Positions 8,082-16,176 of a stretch of 64,000 bases of DNA are shown here, one piece after another. The notes beneath the pieces are model-generated. The model worked only from the letters and a program-made list of their open reading frames with translations, was not told the origin of the DNA and ran no database searches. The stretch comes from Geodermatophilus marinus. GTDB lineage: Bacteria > Actinomycetota > Actinomycetes > Mycobacteriales > Geodermatophilaceae. The translations under genes were made by a program, and so were the position numbers. The stretch is from contig NZ_QVQH01000007.1 in NCBI RefSeq assembly GCF_003428645.1, positions 1-64,000 on the forward strand, given 5' to 3'. Position 1 is the first letter of the stretch, and every line of letters starts with the position of its first letter.

Positions 8082-9715
8082 TCAGAAGGGCGGGTCGTCG
8101 CTGGCGTCGGTGGGGTCGCCGGCGTCGGTGGGATGGCCGGTGCGGCTCATGCCGGTCGGCCGGCCGGGTGGTGGACCGGTGGGTGGTGCGCCGTCGCGGT
8201 CGGTGCCCGGTGGGGTGCTGAGGCGGGTGACGCCGCTGGGGGTGCGGACCAGCACGCGGCCGTCGGCGAGCAGCAGGAAGGCCCAGCCGGGGGTGTGGGT
8301 CTTGATCCGGTGGTGGGTGCGGCACAGGCAGCACCGATTCCAGCAGTCGGTGGCCCCGCCGGCAGCGTGGGGGGTGGCGTGGTCGAGGTCGTGGCGGGCC
8401 GGGGGTCGGGCGCAGCCGGGCCAGCGGCAGCGGCGGTCGCGGGCGCGCACGAAGCGGCGCTGGGCGGCGGTGGGCCGGTAGCGGCGGGTGGCCGGCGGGC
8501 GGCGCAGGCCGGGCCCGTCGGCGGTCGGCTCGGCGTCGTATCGGTGTGCCGATGAGTCGCCTCGGGGACATGTCGCCGTGTCGACACCGCGACTCCCCGC
8601 GCCGCCGCTCCCGGTGGCCCCGGCGCGGTGTCGGCGGCGGCGGGTCAGTCCGGCGGCGCGGGCCAGTTCCTGTCGGGTGGCGACCGCGCGCAGCGCGCCG
8701 GTGGTCGGGTCGTGCACCGCCAGGGTGATGCTGCCCCCGCGCGGGGCGGTTGCCACCCCGAGCATGCCCAGGGCGGTGAGCAGGGCCCGGCACTCGGCGG
8801 CGGTGACCACGACCCCGTCGACCTCGCAGGCCGGCTGGGCCGGGGCGGCGGGGTCCAGGGCGGGCAGGTCGGCGTGGACGGTCAGCTGGGCGGTGACCGG
8901 CGGGCGGGAGCTGCCCCAGGGGCGCAGGATCAGATCGCGGGCCACCGCGGCGCGGATCACCCCGATCGGGCGATCGTCGCCGCCGGCGCGCTGCTGGTCG
9001 GCCAGCCGGCGCACCGCGTCGCGGCAGGCCAGCGCGTCGGTGGTGGGCAGCTCGGCGACGAGGGCGGCCAGGCCCTCGGCGACCGGGCGGACGGTCACGT
9101 CGGCGCGGCGGGCGGCGCGCTCCCGGCGGGCGGCCAGCGCGTCGGGGTCGATGCCCGCCAGGGCACGGCGGGTGCGCTCGCGCAGCCGGGCGGCGGTGGC
9201 CTCCCCGGCGGCGGGCAGCACCCGTGCGAGCACCGCAGCGGCGGTCGCGGGGGTGACCTCGCCGAGCAGGTCGGCCAGCACCGCGGCGCGGCGGCGGTCG
9301 ATCCGCCCGGCGTACAGCGCGCTCCACACCGCCGGCAGCCGCTCGACCAGCACCAGGGACTCCACGGCCAGCACCGCGGCCTCGGCCTCCGAGCAGCGGC
9401 GGATCAGGGCCAGCTCTGGCACGAACCCCTCGCACACGTCGGCCAGCACCGGCGGGCGGCGGTCGATCGTGTCCGGGCCCGGCCCGCCCCGGCCGGCGCG
9501 CAGCCCGGCGTCCCGGGCGGCGCGGTCGATGCGCCGGCGGCGGGCCAGCCGGCGACCCACACCGCCAGCTCGGCGGCGGCCCGGGCGGCGCGGGCGTCGG
9601 CGGCCCAGATGTCGGCGAGCTGCTCCAGCTCGCTGCCCTCGGTCAGCAGATCGGCCGGGCCCACCTCCAGCAGGAAGCCGGGCTCGGGCGGTCGCGGGGG
9701 CTGCATCTCCAGCAC
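8082..9715 (-). pseudogene. DUF222/HNH endonuclease-family gene with apparent frameshift
   Basis: The protein has the DUF222 (13E12 repeat) region followed by an HNH nuclease domain: CRWPGCARPPARHDLDHAT and then CLCRTHHRIKTH supply the Cys, HDH and HH elements. The N-terminus (MQPPRPPEPGFLLEVG to AAELAVWVAG) is in one frame; the rest, from about RRRRIDRAARDAG onward, is in another. The switch lies near 9540-9560. This is either a real one-base indel that inactivates the gene or a sequence error. The start is taken as GTG 9715, with ATG 9706 as an alternative. Such genes are multicopy and variable in actinobacteria; their role is unclear. Confidence 0.75.
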
Positions 9716-9886
9716 GCCCCCATCCTGACCTGCAGGTATGACAGTTCCCGGTCGTCGGCAGCGGCCTCGTGCACGAGGGGAGGCGGCGGTCACCACGACC
9801 GCCCGCCCGATGAGTTCCGGGTCCTGCGCGGGTCACAGCCTCCGGGACCACCCAGCAACCATCGCGCACGTACCCGGAGGGGATCC
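9716..9886. promoter_or_regulatory. Divergent intergenic region with ACCTGCAGGT palindrome
   Basis: A 171-bp gap between the HNH gene and the DHFR-like gene. It contains the perfect 10-bp palindrome ACCTGCAGGT at 9728-9737, 12 bp before the HNH-gene start, where a repressor could bind. No clear -10/-35 pair was identified. Confidence 0.3.
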
Positions 9887-10447
9887 GTGGGAAAGCTCAT
9901 CTACTCGATGATCACCTCGCTCGACGGCTACGCCGAGGCAGCCGAGGGTGACCTCGGCACCGGAGCGGCCGACGACCCGGAGGTGCACACCTTCATCGGC
10001 GACGTCTTCCGCTCCGTCGGCACCTACCTCTACGGCCGGCGGATGTACGAGACGATGGTCTTCTGGGAGACCGTGCAGGACGAGCCCGACGTGCCTCCGC
10101 ACGTCCTGCAGTACGCGAAGGACTGGCAGGCCGCCGAGAAGATCGTCTACTCCACGACGCTGGGGTCGGTGTCGAGCGAGCGGACCAGGATCGAGCGGAC
10201 CTTCGACCCGGACGCGGTGCGCCGGCTCAAGGCCGAGGCCGATCACGACCTCACCGTCGACGGTCCGGACCTCGCCGCCCAGGCGATCGCGGCCGGCCTG
10301 GTGGACGAGTACCACCTCTTCATCACCACGAGCGTGGTCGGCGGCGGCAAGCGCTTCTTCCCCGACGGCGTGCGTCTCGATCTCGACCTGGTCGAGCAGC
10401 GTGCCTTCGACAGCGGGCTGATCTACGCGCGCTACCGGACCCGCTGA
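9887..10447 (+). CDS. Dihydrofolate reductase-family protein (RibD C-terminal-like)
   Basis: 186 residues of the DHFR/RibD-C fold. It begins GKLIYSMITSLDGYA, contains TYLYGRRMYETM, and ends with VDEYHLFITTSVVGGGKRFF, the hallmark of the single-domain 'YyaP/YwjB-like' reductases. It probably binds NADPH; the substrate is unknown, and it is unlikely to be the essential folate enzyme. GTG at 9887 has GGAGGGG about six bases upstream. It is a monocistronic gene convergent with a small helix-hairpin-helix gene. Confidence 0.88.
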   Translation: MGKLIYSMITSLDGYAEAAEGDLGTGAADDPEVHTFIGDVFRSVGTYLYGRRMYETMVFWETVQDEPDVPPHVLQYAKDWQAAEKIVYSTTLGSVSSERTRIERTFDPDAVRRLKAEADHDLTVDGPDLAAQAIAAGLVDEYHLFITTSVVGGGKRFFPDGVRLDLDLVEQRAFDSGLIYARYRTR

Positions 10448-10449
10448 GC

Positions 10450-10647
10450 TCACGCCCCGGCGAAGCCCAGACCGCGCTCGGTCAGCTCCGCCCGCAGCAG
10501 CCGGACCGCCTTCGGGCCGACGCCGTGCAGGGCGAGCAGCTCCTCCTCCCGGAGCCGGGCCACCTCGGACAGCGTGGTGATCCCCGCCGCGCGCAGCGCA
10601 CCGAGCGCCGGGCGGCCGATGGACGCGGGCAGGTCGCCGTCGGTCAT
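10450..10647 (-). CDS. Small helix-hairpin-helix DNA-binding-type protein
   Basis: 65 residues consisting of a single helix-hairpin-helix unit: IGRPALGALRAAGITTLSEV followed by LLALHGVGPKAVRLLRAEL. The GVGPKA hairpin resembles the HhH modules of RNA polymerase alpha CTD, RuvA and DNA ligases, which contact DNA backbone. The short length is normal for this actinobacterial family. It sits three bases from the convergent DHFR-like gene. The function is unknown; nucleic-acid binding is the reasonable expectation. Confidence 0.8.
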   Translation of the reverse strand: MTDGDLPASIGRPALGALRAAGITTLSEVARLREEELLALHGVGPKAVRLLRAELTERGLGFAGA

Positions 10648-10753
10648 GCCGGTGCAGACCCCGCCCGGACCGGGGACTCATCGCCCCGCCCGCGCCGTCG
10701 TCCCCGCCGGACCCGCCGGTACGGGACGACGGCGCGGGCGGCAGGGTGGCGGC

Positions 10754-11437
10754 GTGCACGTCGACCGCGAGAGCGGACGGGAGGGGGACGCGCCCTGGGC
10801 GATGCAGCTGGTGGCGCGCGTCGAGCGCACCGGCCCGCCGACCCGGACGGCGGTCTGCGCGGCCGCGGCGGTCGCGGTCGTCCGGCTGCTCGCCGACGAC
10901 CGCGCGCAGCCCGGCGGCGAGTGGTCCGCTCGGGTCCGGCAGTGGACCGACGGGCCGATCCGCAAGCACTGCCGGCGGGCCCGCGGCGCCGCCTGGGACC
11001 GGGCGCTGGCGCTGCCCGGGGTCACCGCCGAGGTGGCCGGTGCCGAGGTCCGCGCGCTCGTGCCCACCCCGACCGACGCGATGCCCCGGGAGGTCGCCCG
11101 GCTGCAGCTGACCGGCCGCGAGCTCGACGACCCGGATGCGCTCGGCGCGGTCGACCCGGTGCCGGGCGGCCCCGTCGTGGTGTCGATCTGCCCGGCGCCG
11201 CTGCTGCCGCTGGGCAAGGCCGCCGCGGCCGCCGGGCACGCGACCCAGCTCACCGCCGGCCGGATGGCCGCGGAGCGGCTGGCCACCTGGGCGCACGCCG
11301 GGTTCCCGGTGGTCGTCGAGCACCCGGCCCCCGCCCGGTGGGCGGAGCTGCGCGGGCACGCCCCCGTGCAGGTCCTCGACGCGGGGTTCACCGCGGTGGC
11401 GCCCGGGACGTGCACGGCGCTGGCCCGCTGGGCCTAG
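10754..11437 (+). CDS. Peptidyl-tRNA hydrolase II (Pth2)-like protein
   Basis: 227 residues. MQLVARVERTGPPTRTAVCA, IRKHCRRARGAAWDRALALPG and the C-terminal VVSICPAPLLPLGKAAAAAG match an actinobacterial family annotated as peptidyl-tRNA hydrolase (Pth2 fold). It may recycle peptidyl-tRNA or bind RNA, but the family assignment comes from recognition of the sequence style, not from catalytic residues I can verify. GTG 10754 is preceded by CAGGGT at 10742-10747 and no Shine-Dalgarno, the leaderless pattern seen elsewhere in this window. It is monocistronic. Confidence 0.65.
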   Translation: MHVDRESGREGDAPWAMQLVARVERTGPPTRTAVCAAAAVAVVRLLADDRAQPGGEWSARVRQWTDGPIRKHCRRARGAAWDRALALPGVTAEVAGAEVRALVPTPTDAMPREVARLQLTGRELDDPDALGAVDPVPGGPVVVSICPAPLLPLGKAAAAAGHATQLTAGRMAAERLATWAHAGFPVVVEHPAPARWAELRGHAPVQVLDAGFTAVAPGTCTALARWA

Positions 11438-11591
11438 CTCCTGCCGGTGCCGTCCCGGCGACCCGTCGCGAGCGCGCGCGGCGTCCCGGGCCGGCTGCGC
11501 GGCGACCGAACCGCCCTCTCGACCAGTGAGAGACCGCTGGGCCGTGGTGTGGCGGGGTCGCATCCTCGTCACACCGCGACCTGGAGGTGAC

Positions 11592-12599
11592 ATGTCCGAC
11601 GCCGGCACCCTGCTCGCCCCGCCGGGAACCGCCCCGGCCGTACCCGGCCGGGGCGCGAGCACGACCGTGGCGACCCTCGAGGTGGTCGGGAAGGCCACCG
11701 TCGCCGAGGACGTCGTCGCCCTCACGCTCGCCGACCCCGACGGACGACGGCTGCCCGACTGGACCCCCGGCGCGCACATCGACCTGGTGCTGCCCTCCGG
11801 CGACACCCGCCAGTACTCGCTGTGCGGCGACCGGTTCGACCCGCGCACCTACCGCGTCGCCGTGCTGCGCGAGCGCGACGGCCGCGGCGGGTCGGCCTAC
11901 GTGCACGACACCCTGCGCGCCGGCGACCGCGTCGGCGTCGGCGGCCCGCGCAACAACTTCCCGCTCGTGCCCAGCGAGCGCTACCTGTTCGTCGCCGGCG
12001 GGATCGGCATCACGCCGCTGCTGCCGATGGTGGCCCAGGCCGAGGTGCTCGGCGCGGACTGGCGGCTGCTCTACGGAGGGCGCCGCCGCGCGTCCATGGC
12101 CTTCCTCGACGAGCTCGCCCGCCACGGCGAGCGGGTCCACGTCATGCCGCAGGACGAGACCGGCCTGCTGGACCTGCCGTCCTTCCTGGGCGAGCCCGAC
12201 CCGGCGACGAAGGTCTACTGCTGCGGCCCCGGCCCGCTGCTCGACGCCATGGGCGTCGCCTGCACCGCCTGGCCCCCCACCGCGTTGCGCACCGAGCGGT
12301 TCGTCGCCGAGCAGGCCGCCCCCGTGCGCTCGGCGCCCTTCGAGGTCGAGCTGGCCCGCACCGGCGCCACCGTCACCGTCGAGCCGGGCACCTCGGTGCT
12401 GGAGGCCGTCGGCGCCGCCGGGGTCGAGGTGCTCTCCTCCTGCCGGCAGGGCACCTGCGGGACCTGCGAGACGACCGTGCTCGCCGGCGTCCCCGACCAC
12501 CGCGACTCGATCCTCGACGACGCCGAGCGCGCCGCCGGCGACTGCATGTTCATCTGCGTCTCCCGGGCGGCCGACGACCGCCTCGTCCTCGACCTGTAG
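11592..12599 (+). CDS. Phthalate-dioxygenase-reductase-type flavin/2Fe-2S oxidoreductase
   Basis: 335 residues in the order flavin domain, NAD(P) domain, plant-type ferredoxin. The flavin motif R73-Q-Y-S76 is followed by the pyridine-nucleotide motif GGIGITPLLPM near residue 136. The C-terminal 2Fe-2S ligands are C284, C289, C292 and C322 (SCRQGTCGTCE, then CMFICVSR). The enzyme passes electrons from NAD(P)H through FMN to its own iron-sulfur cluster and then to a partner oxygenase. It starts with ATG behind GGAGGTGAC and ends 13 bp before the P450 gene, which is its likely partner. The same domain set is fused to the P450 in CYP116B enzymes. Confidence 0.93.
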   Translation: MSDAGTLLAPPGTAPAVPGRGASTTVATLEVVGKATVAEDVVALTLADPDGRRLPDWTPGAHIDLVLPSGDTRQYSLCGDRFDPRTYRVAVLRERDGRGGSAYVHDTLRAGDRVGVGGPRNNFPLVPSERYLFVAGGIGITPLLPMVAQAEVLGADWRLLYGGRRRASMAFLDELARHGERVHVMPQDETGLLDLPSFLGEPDPATKVYCCGPGPLLDAMGVACTAWPPTALRTERFVAEQAAPVRSAPFEVELARTGATVTVEPGTSVLEAVGAAGVEVLSSCRQGTCGTCETTVLAGVPDHRDSILDDAERAAGDCMFICVSRAADDRLVLDL

Positions 12600-12612
12600 T
12601 GAGGGACCGGCC

Positions 12613-13818
12613 GTGACCAGCACCGCAGCCCCCGCCCACCTGCCCACCACCGCCGCCGACCCGTTCGCCCACGAGGCCCTCGAGGACCCGCTGCCGCTGC
12701 ACCGGGAGCTGCGCGAGGCCGGCCCGGTCGTGCACCTCGAGCGCTACGACGTCTTCGCCCTCGCCCGGTACGCCGAGGTGCGCGCGGCGCTGGTCGACTG
12801 GCAGGACTTCTCCTCCGGGGCGGGCGTCGGGCTGTCCAACTTCCGCTACGAGAAGCCGTGGCGGCCGCCGTCCCTGCTGCTGGAGGCCGACCCGCCCCGG
12901 CACGACGCCCCCCGCCGCGTGCTGTCCAAGGTGCTCGGTCCCCGCGCGCTGCACCGGCTGCGCGAGCGCTGGGCCGCGGACGCCGAGGCGCTGGTCGACG
13001 AGGTCCTCGACCGCGGCGAGTTCGACGCCGTCCCGCACCTCACCGAGGCCTTCCCGCTGCGCGTCTTCCCCGACGCGGTGGGCATCCCGCAGGAGGGCCG
13101 GGAGAACCTGCTGCCCTACGGCAACCACGCCTTCAACGCCTTCGGCCCCGACAACGACCTCACGCGGGCCGGCGCCCCGCGGGTCGCCGAGCTCTCCGCC
13201 TGGGTGGCCGCGCAGTGCGCCCGCGACGTGCTGGCGCCCGAGGGCTTCGGCGCCGACATCTGGGCGCAGGCCGACCGGGGCGAGATCACCCCGGAGCAGG
13301 CGCCGCTCGTCGTCCGCTCGCTGCTCACCGCCGGGGTCGACACCACGGTCCACGGGCTGTCCGCCGTCCTGTACGCCCTGGCGACCCACCCGGCCGAGTG
13401 GGAGCGGCTGCGCGCGCAGCCCGCGCTCGCCCGGGTGGCCTTCGACGAGGCGGTGCGCTGGGAGTCCCCGGTGCAGACGTTCTTCCGGACGGCGACCCGG
13501 GACGTCGCCGTCGGCGGCACCGTCATCCCGGACGGGCGCAAGATCCTCATGTTCCTCGCCGCGGCCAACCGCGACCCGCGCCGCTGGGCCGACCCGGACC
13601 GGTTCGACCTCACCCGCGACCCGTCGGGCCACGTCGGCTTCGGGTTCGGCATCCACCAGTGCGTCGGCCAGCACGTCGCCCGGCTGGAGGCCGGGTCGCT
13701 GCTCACCGCGCTGACCCGGCGGGTGGCCCGCATCGAGCTCGCCGGGCCGACGACGCGGCACCACAACAACACCCTGCGCGCCTGGGGGAGCATCCCGGTC
13801 CGGCTGGTCCCGGCCTGA
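12613..13818 (+). CDS. Cytochrome P450 (CYP199-like)
   Basis: 401 residues, soluble, no membrane anchor. The I-helix AGVDTT is at about 240-245, ExxR is E279-x-x-R282 (FDEAVRWE), and the heme loop is FGFGIHQCVGQ with the thiolate Cys350. The ending NNTLRAWGSIPVRL resembles CYP199-type O-demethylases of para-substituted benzoates; this is a family resemblance, not proof of substrate. The reductase gene immediately upstream should supply electrons. O-demethylation of methoxylated aromatic acids such as lignin-derived methoxybenzoates is the best guess and would feed the ring-cleavage operons nearby. Confidence 0.93.
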   Translation: MTSTAAPAHLPTTAADPFAHEALEDPLPLHRELREAGPVVHLERYDVFALARYAEVRAALVDWQDFSSGAGVGLSNFRYEKPWRPPSLLLEADPPRHDAPRRVLSKVLGPRALHRLRERWAADAEALVDEVLDRGEFDAVPHLTEAFPLRVFPDAVGIPQEGRENLLPYGNHAFNAFGPDNDLTRAGAPRVAELSAWVAAQCARDVLAPEGFGADIWAQADRGEITPEQAPLVVRSLLTAGVDTTVHGLSAVLYALATHPAEWERLRAQPALARVAFDEAVRWESPVQTFFRTATRDVAVGGTVIPDGRKILMFLAAANRDPRRWADPDRFDLTRDPSGHVGFGFGIHQCVGQHVARLEAGSLLTALTRRVARIELAGPTTRHHNNTLRAWGSIPVRLVPA

Positions 13819-13828
13819 CGGCCGCCGC

Positions 13829-14416
13829 TCAGAGCCAGCTGATCAGCGAGGCGCCGACGGCCACGTGCAGCACCGAGCCGGGCACCACCCCGACCGCGGT
13901 GCCCAGCACGTAGGGCCGCCAGCGCAGCCCGGTCAGCCCCGCGGCGTAGCTGGTGAGCACGAACGGCAGCGGGCTCACGCGGGCGGTGAGGACGGCGAGG
14001 AACCCGCGGTCGGCCAGCAGCCGCTCGGCCCGGTCCAGCCGCCGCCCGGCGACCCGGGCCACCGCGTCCCGGCCGAGCACCCGGGACAGACCGAAGCCCG
14101 CCACCCCGCCGAGGAACCCGCCGGCCACCGCCACCCCCAGGCCGGCCGGGAAGCCCGCGGCGGCGCCGAGCAGCACCGACACCGCCGTCCGCGGCACCGG
14201 CACGAGCATCGCCAGCGACGTCGCGAGGACGAGCAGCGTCCAGCTGCCGGGCCCGGCGGAGTCCAGCCAGCCGCGCACGGCGGGCACCCCGGGGCGGTCC
14301 ACGGTCAGCGCCAGCACGACCGCGACGACGAGGAGCACCCCCAGCAGCGCCAGCCGGGCCCACGGCCCTCGCAGGGTGCGGAGCACCCGGTCGAGGTCGG
14401 GTCGGGCGGGGCTCAC
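13829..14416 (-). CDS. VTT/DedA-superfamily (TVP38/TMEM64) membrane protein
   Basis: 195 residues with about five or six hydrophobic segments. The core VPVPRTAVSVLLGAAAGFPA and RVSPLPFVLTSYAAGLTGLR show the re-entrant VTT/SNARE-associated domain of TMEM64/YdjX-type proteins, linked in other organisms to lipid scrambling or undecaprenyl-phosphate recycling. It is convergent with the P450 and divergent from the glycosyltransferase-like gene. GTG at 14416 is preceded on its strand by TAGCCT with 7 bp spacing, suggesting a leaderless start; a longer reading to 14479 is less likely. Confidence 0.82.
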   Translation of the reverse strand: MSPARPDLDRVLRTLRGPWARLALLGVLLVVAVVLALTVDRPGVPAVRGWLDSAGPGSWTLLVLATSLAMLVPVPRTAVSVLLGAAAGFPAGLGVAVAGGFLGGVAGFGLSRVLGRDAVARVAGRRLDRAERLLADRGFLAVLTARVSPLPFVLTSYAAGLTGLRWRPYVLGTAVGVVPGSVLHVAVGASLISWL

Positions 14417-14423
14417 CCGCGCC

Positions 14424-14429
14424 AGGCTA
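14424..14429 (-). promoter_or_regulatory. Leaderless -10 element for VTT gene
   Basis: TAGCCT on the minus strand ends 7 bp before the GTG at 14416, and no Shine-Dalgarno lies between. It fits the actinobacterial TANNNT -10 consensus. Confidence 0.42.
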
Positions 14430-14472
14430 CGGCCGCGGGAAACCGCTTGCGGGCGCTGCGACGGTGGGCGGC

Positions 14473-15600
14473 GTGACACCCGACCGGCTGCTCGTCGACT
14501 TCTTCTACGCCCAGCAGCTCGGGCACGCCGTCGAGGCGCTGCAGTACTGCGTGGGCCACGCGGCGGCGGTGCCGGGGCGGGAGGTGTCGCTGCTGCTCAA
14601 CGCCGCGACACCGACCGAGCTGGCCACCTGGTGCGCCGCGGTCCGGGCGGTGCACCCGGTCCGGCAGCCCTTCCTCGAGCCCGCCCCGGGCGCGGCGGCG
14701 GCGCTGGCCGGCGTCCCCCGGGACTGGGACTGGGTCGTCGACGACGCCCGCCGCCACCAGCCGTTCCAGCTGGAGCTGTTCCCCGGCATGCGCGACCACT
14801 ACGCCGCCTCCGACGCGCACCTGCGGGCCCGCGCCGGCCGGTCGGTCGCCGGGGCCCGCCGCGCCGGGTACCTGCCGCGGCAGCGGGTGCGGCTCGACCT
14901 GCCCGCCGGCGCCCGGGCGGCCGCCGCCCGCCGCCTGCCCGGGGGGCCGCGGCTGGCCCTGCTGCCCGCAGGGTCCGCGGAGCCCGCCCTCTACCCGTCG
15001 GTCGCGTCGTGGGAGCTGGTGCTCGACGCGCTGGCCGCCGCGGTCCCGGGCCTGCGGGTGGTCCTGCTCGGCCGCACCGCCCGGGACGAGCGCACCGCGA
15101 CCGGGCTGCCGCCGGCCGACCTGCGCCGCCTGCTCGGCCACGCGAGCGCCCCCGTCGACGGCGTCGACCGGCCGCTGGCCGAGCAGCTCGCCCTCGTCGA
15201 GGCCTGCGGCGTGTTCCTCGCCCCGCACACCGGGTTCGGGCTGGCCGCCCTCGCCGTCGGCACGCCGTGGCTGGCGCTGTCGGGCGGCCGCTGGTTCGAG
15301 TACTGGTTCAACGGCGTGCCGTTCCGCTCCGTGCTGCCCGACACGGCGCGGTTCCCGGCGTTCACCCAGTTCGACCCGGCCGCGGTCGTCGACGACGGGG
15401 ACGACGGCCCGCGCACGCCGAGCATGACCCGCGCCCGCGTGCGGGCCGACCTCGACCGGCTGGTCACCGCGGCCCGCGAGCTGCTCGCCGGCGGGCCGGC
15501 CTACGAGCAGGCCGTCGCCGACTACTTCCGCGAGCTGCGGGAGGTGGTCGACCCCGCGGCGATCTGGTCGATCGACGGGGTGCACGCCGACCACGTGTGA
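14473..15600 (+). CDS. Glycosyltransferase-like protein of unknown function
   Basis: 375 residues without signal peptide or membrane span. LLVDFFYAQQLGHAVEALQY at the N-terminus, LALLPAGSAEPALYPS, then VVLLGRT and FLAPHTGFGLAALAVGTPWL near the C-terminus resemble the GT-B/GT9 architecture: a nucleotide-sugar loop followed by a late GTP-like HTGFG donor-site segment. I cannot name donor or acceptor, and a non-glycosyltransferase role remains possible. The GTG at 14473 lacks a Shine-Dalgarno. The next gene starts 21 bp after the stop. Confidence 0.7.
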   Translation: MTPDRLLVDFFYAQQLGHAVEALQYCVGHAAAVPGREVSLLLNAATPTELATWCAAVRAVHPVRQPFLEPAPGAAAALAGVPRDWDWVVDDARRHQPFQLELFPGMRDHYAASDAHLRARAGRSVAGARRAGYLPRQRVRLDLPAGARAAAARRLPGGPRLALLPAGSAEPALYPSVASWELVLDALAAAVPGLRVVLLGRTARDERTATGLPPADLRRLLGHASAPVDGVDRPLAEQLALVEACGVFLAPHTGFGLAALAVGTPWLALSGGRWFEYWFNGVPFRSVLPDTARFPAFTQFDPAAVVDDGDDGPRTPSMTRARVRADLDRLVTAARELLAGGPAYEQAVADYFRELREVVDPAAIWSIDGVHADHV

Positions 15601-15621
15601 CGCGACGGGCAGGATGGCGGC

Positions 15622-16161
15622 GTGGCCGACGGGCAGCGGGTGAGGGACGCGACGGCGGCCGACGCGGCGGCCTGCGCGGGGATCTACGCGCCCTACGTCC
15701 GCGACACGGCGTTCTCGTTCGAGGCCGAGCCGCCGTCGACCGCCGAGATGGCCGGCCGCATCGACGCCGCCTTGGCCGCGCACGCCTGGGTGGTCCTGGA
15801 GGACGGCGGCGAGGTCGCCGGCTACGCCTACGGGACGGCCTTCATGACCCGCGAGGCCTACCGCTGGTCGACGACGGTGAGCGTCTACACCGACCCCGGC
15901 CGCCGGCGACCCGGTGCCGGCCGGGCGCTCTACGCCGCGCTGCTCGACCGGCTGGCCGGCCGGGGCTACCGCCGCGCGCTCGCCGGCATCGTCCTGCCCA
16001 ACCCGGCCAGCGAGGGGCTGCACCGGGCGCTGGGCTTCGTGCCGGTGGGCACCTACCGCCGGGTGGGCTGGAAGCTGGGGCGCTGGCACGACGTCGCCTG
16101 GTACCAGCGCCCGCTCGGGCCCGAGGGGGACGACGACGGCGCGCCGGAGCCGCCGCGCTGA
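15622..16161 (+). CDS. GNAT N-acetyltransferase (phosphinothricin acetyltransferase-like)
   Basis: 179 residues. VRDATAADAAACAGIYAPYV, the VSVYTDPGRRRPGAGRALYAAL acetyl-CoA loop region, IVLPNPASEGLHRALGFVPVG and WKLGRWHDVAWYQRPLG follow the Pat/Bar/MnaT group closely. That group acetylates the amino group of phosphinothricin, methionine sulfone or similar amino acids with acetyl-CoA. The normal Q/R-x-x-G-x-G/A core appears as RRPGAGRA. GTG 15622 follows CAGGAT by six bases, suggesting a leaderless start. It may resist an environmental antimetabolite. Confidence 0.88.
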   Translation: MADGQRVRDATAADAAACAGIYAPYVRDTAFSFEAEPPSTAEMAGRIDAALAAHAWVVLEDGGEVAGYAYGTAFMTREAYRWSTTVSVYTDPGRRRPGAGRALYAALLDRLAGRGYRRALAGIVLPNPASEGLHRALGFVPVGTYRRVGWKLGRWHDVAWYQRPLGPEGDDDGAPEPPR

Positions 16162-16176
16162 GGACGGGAGGTCCGC

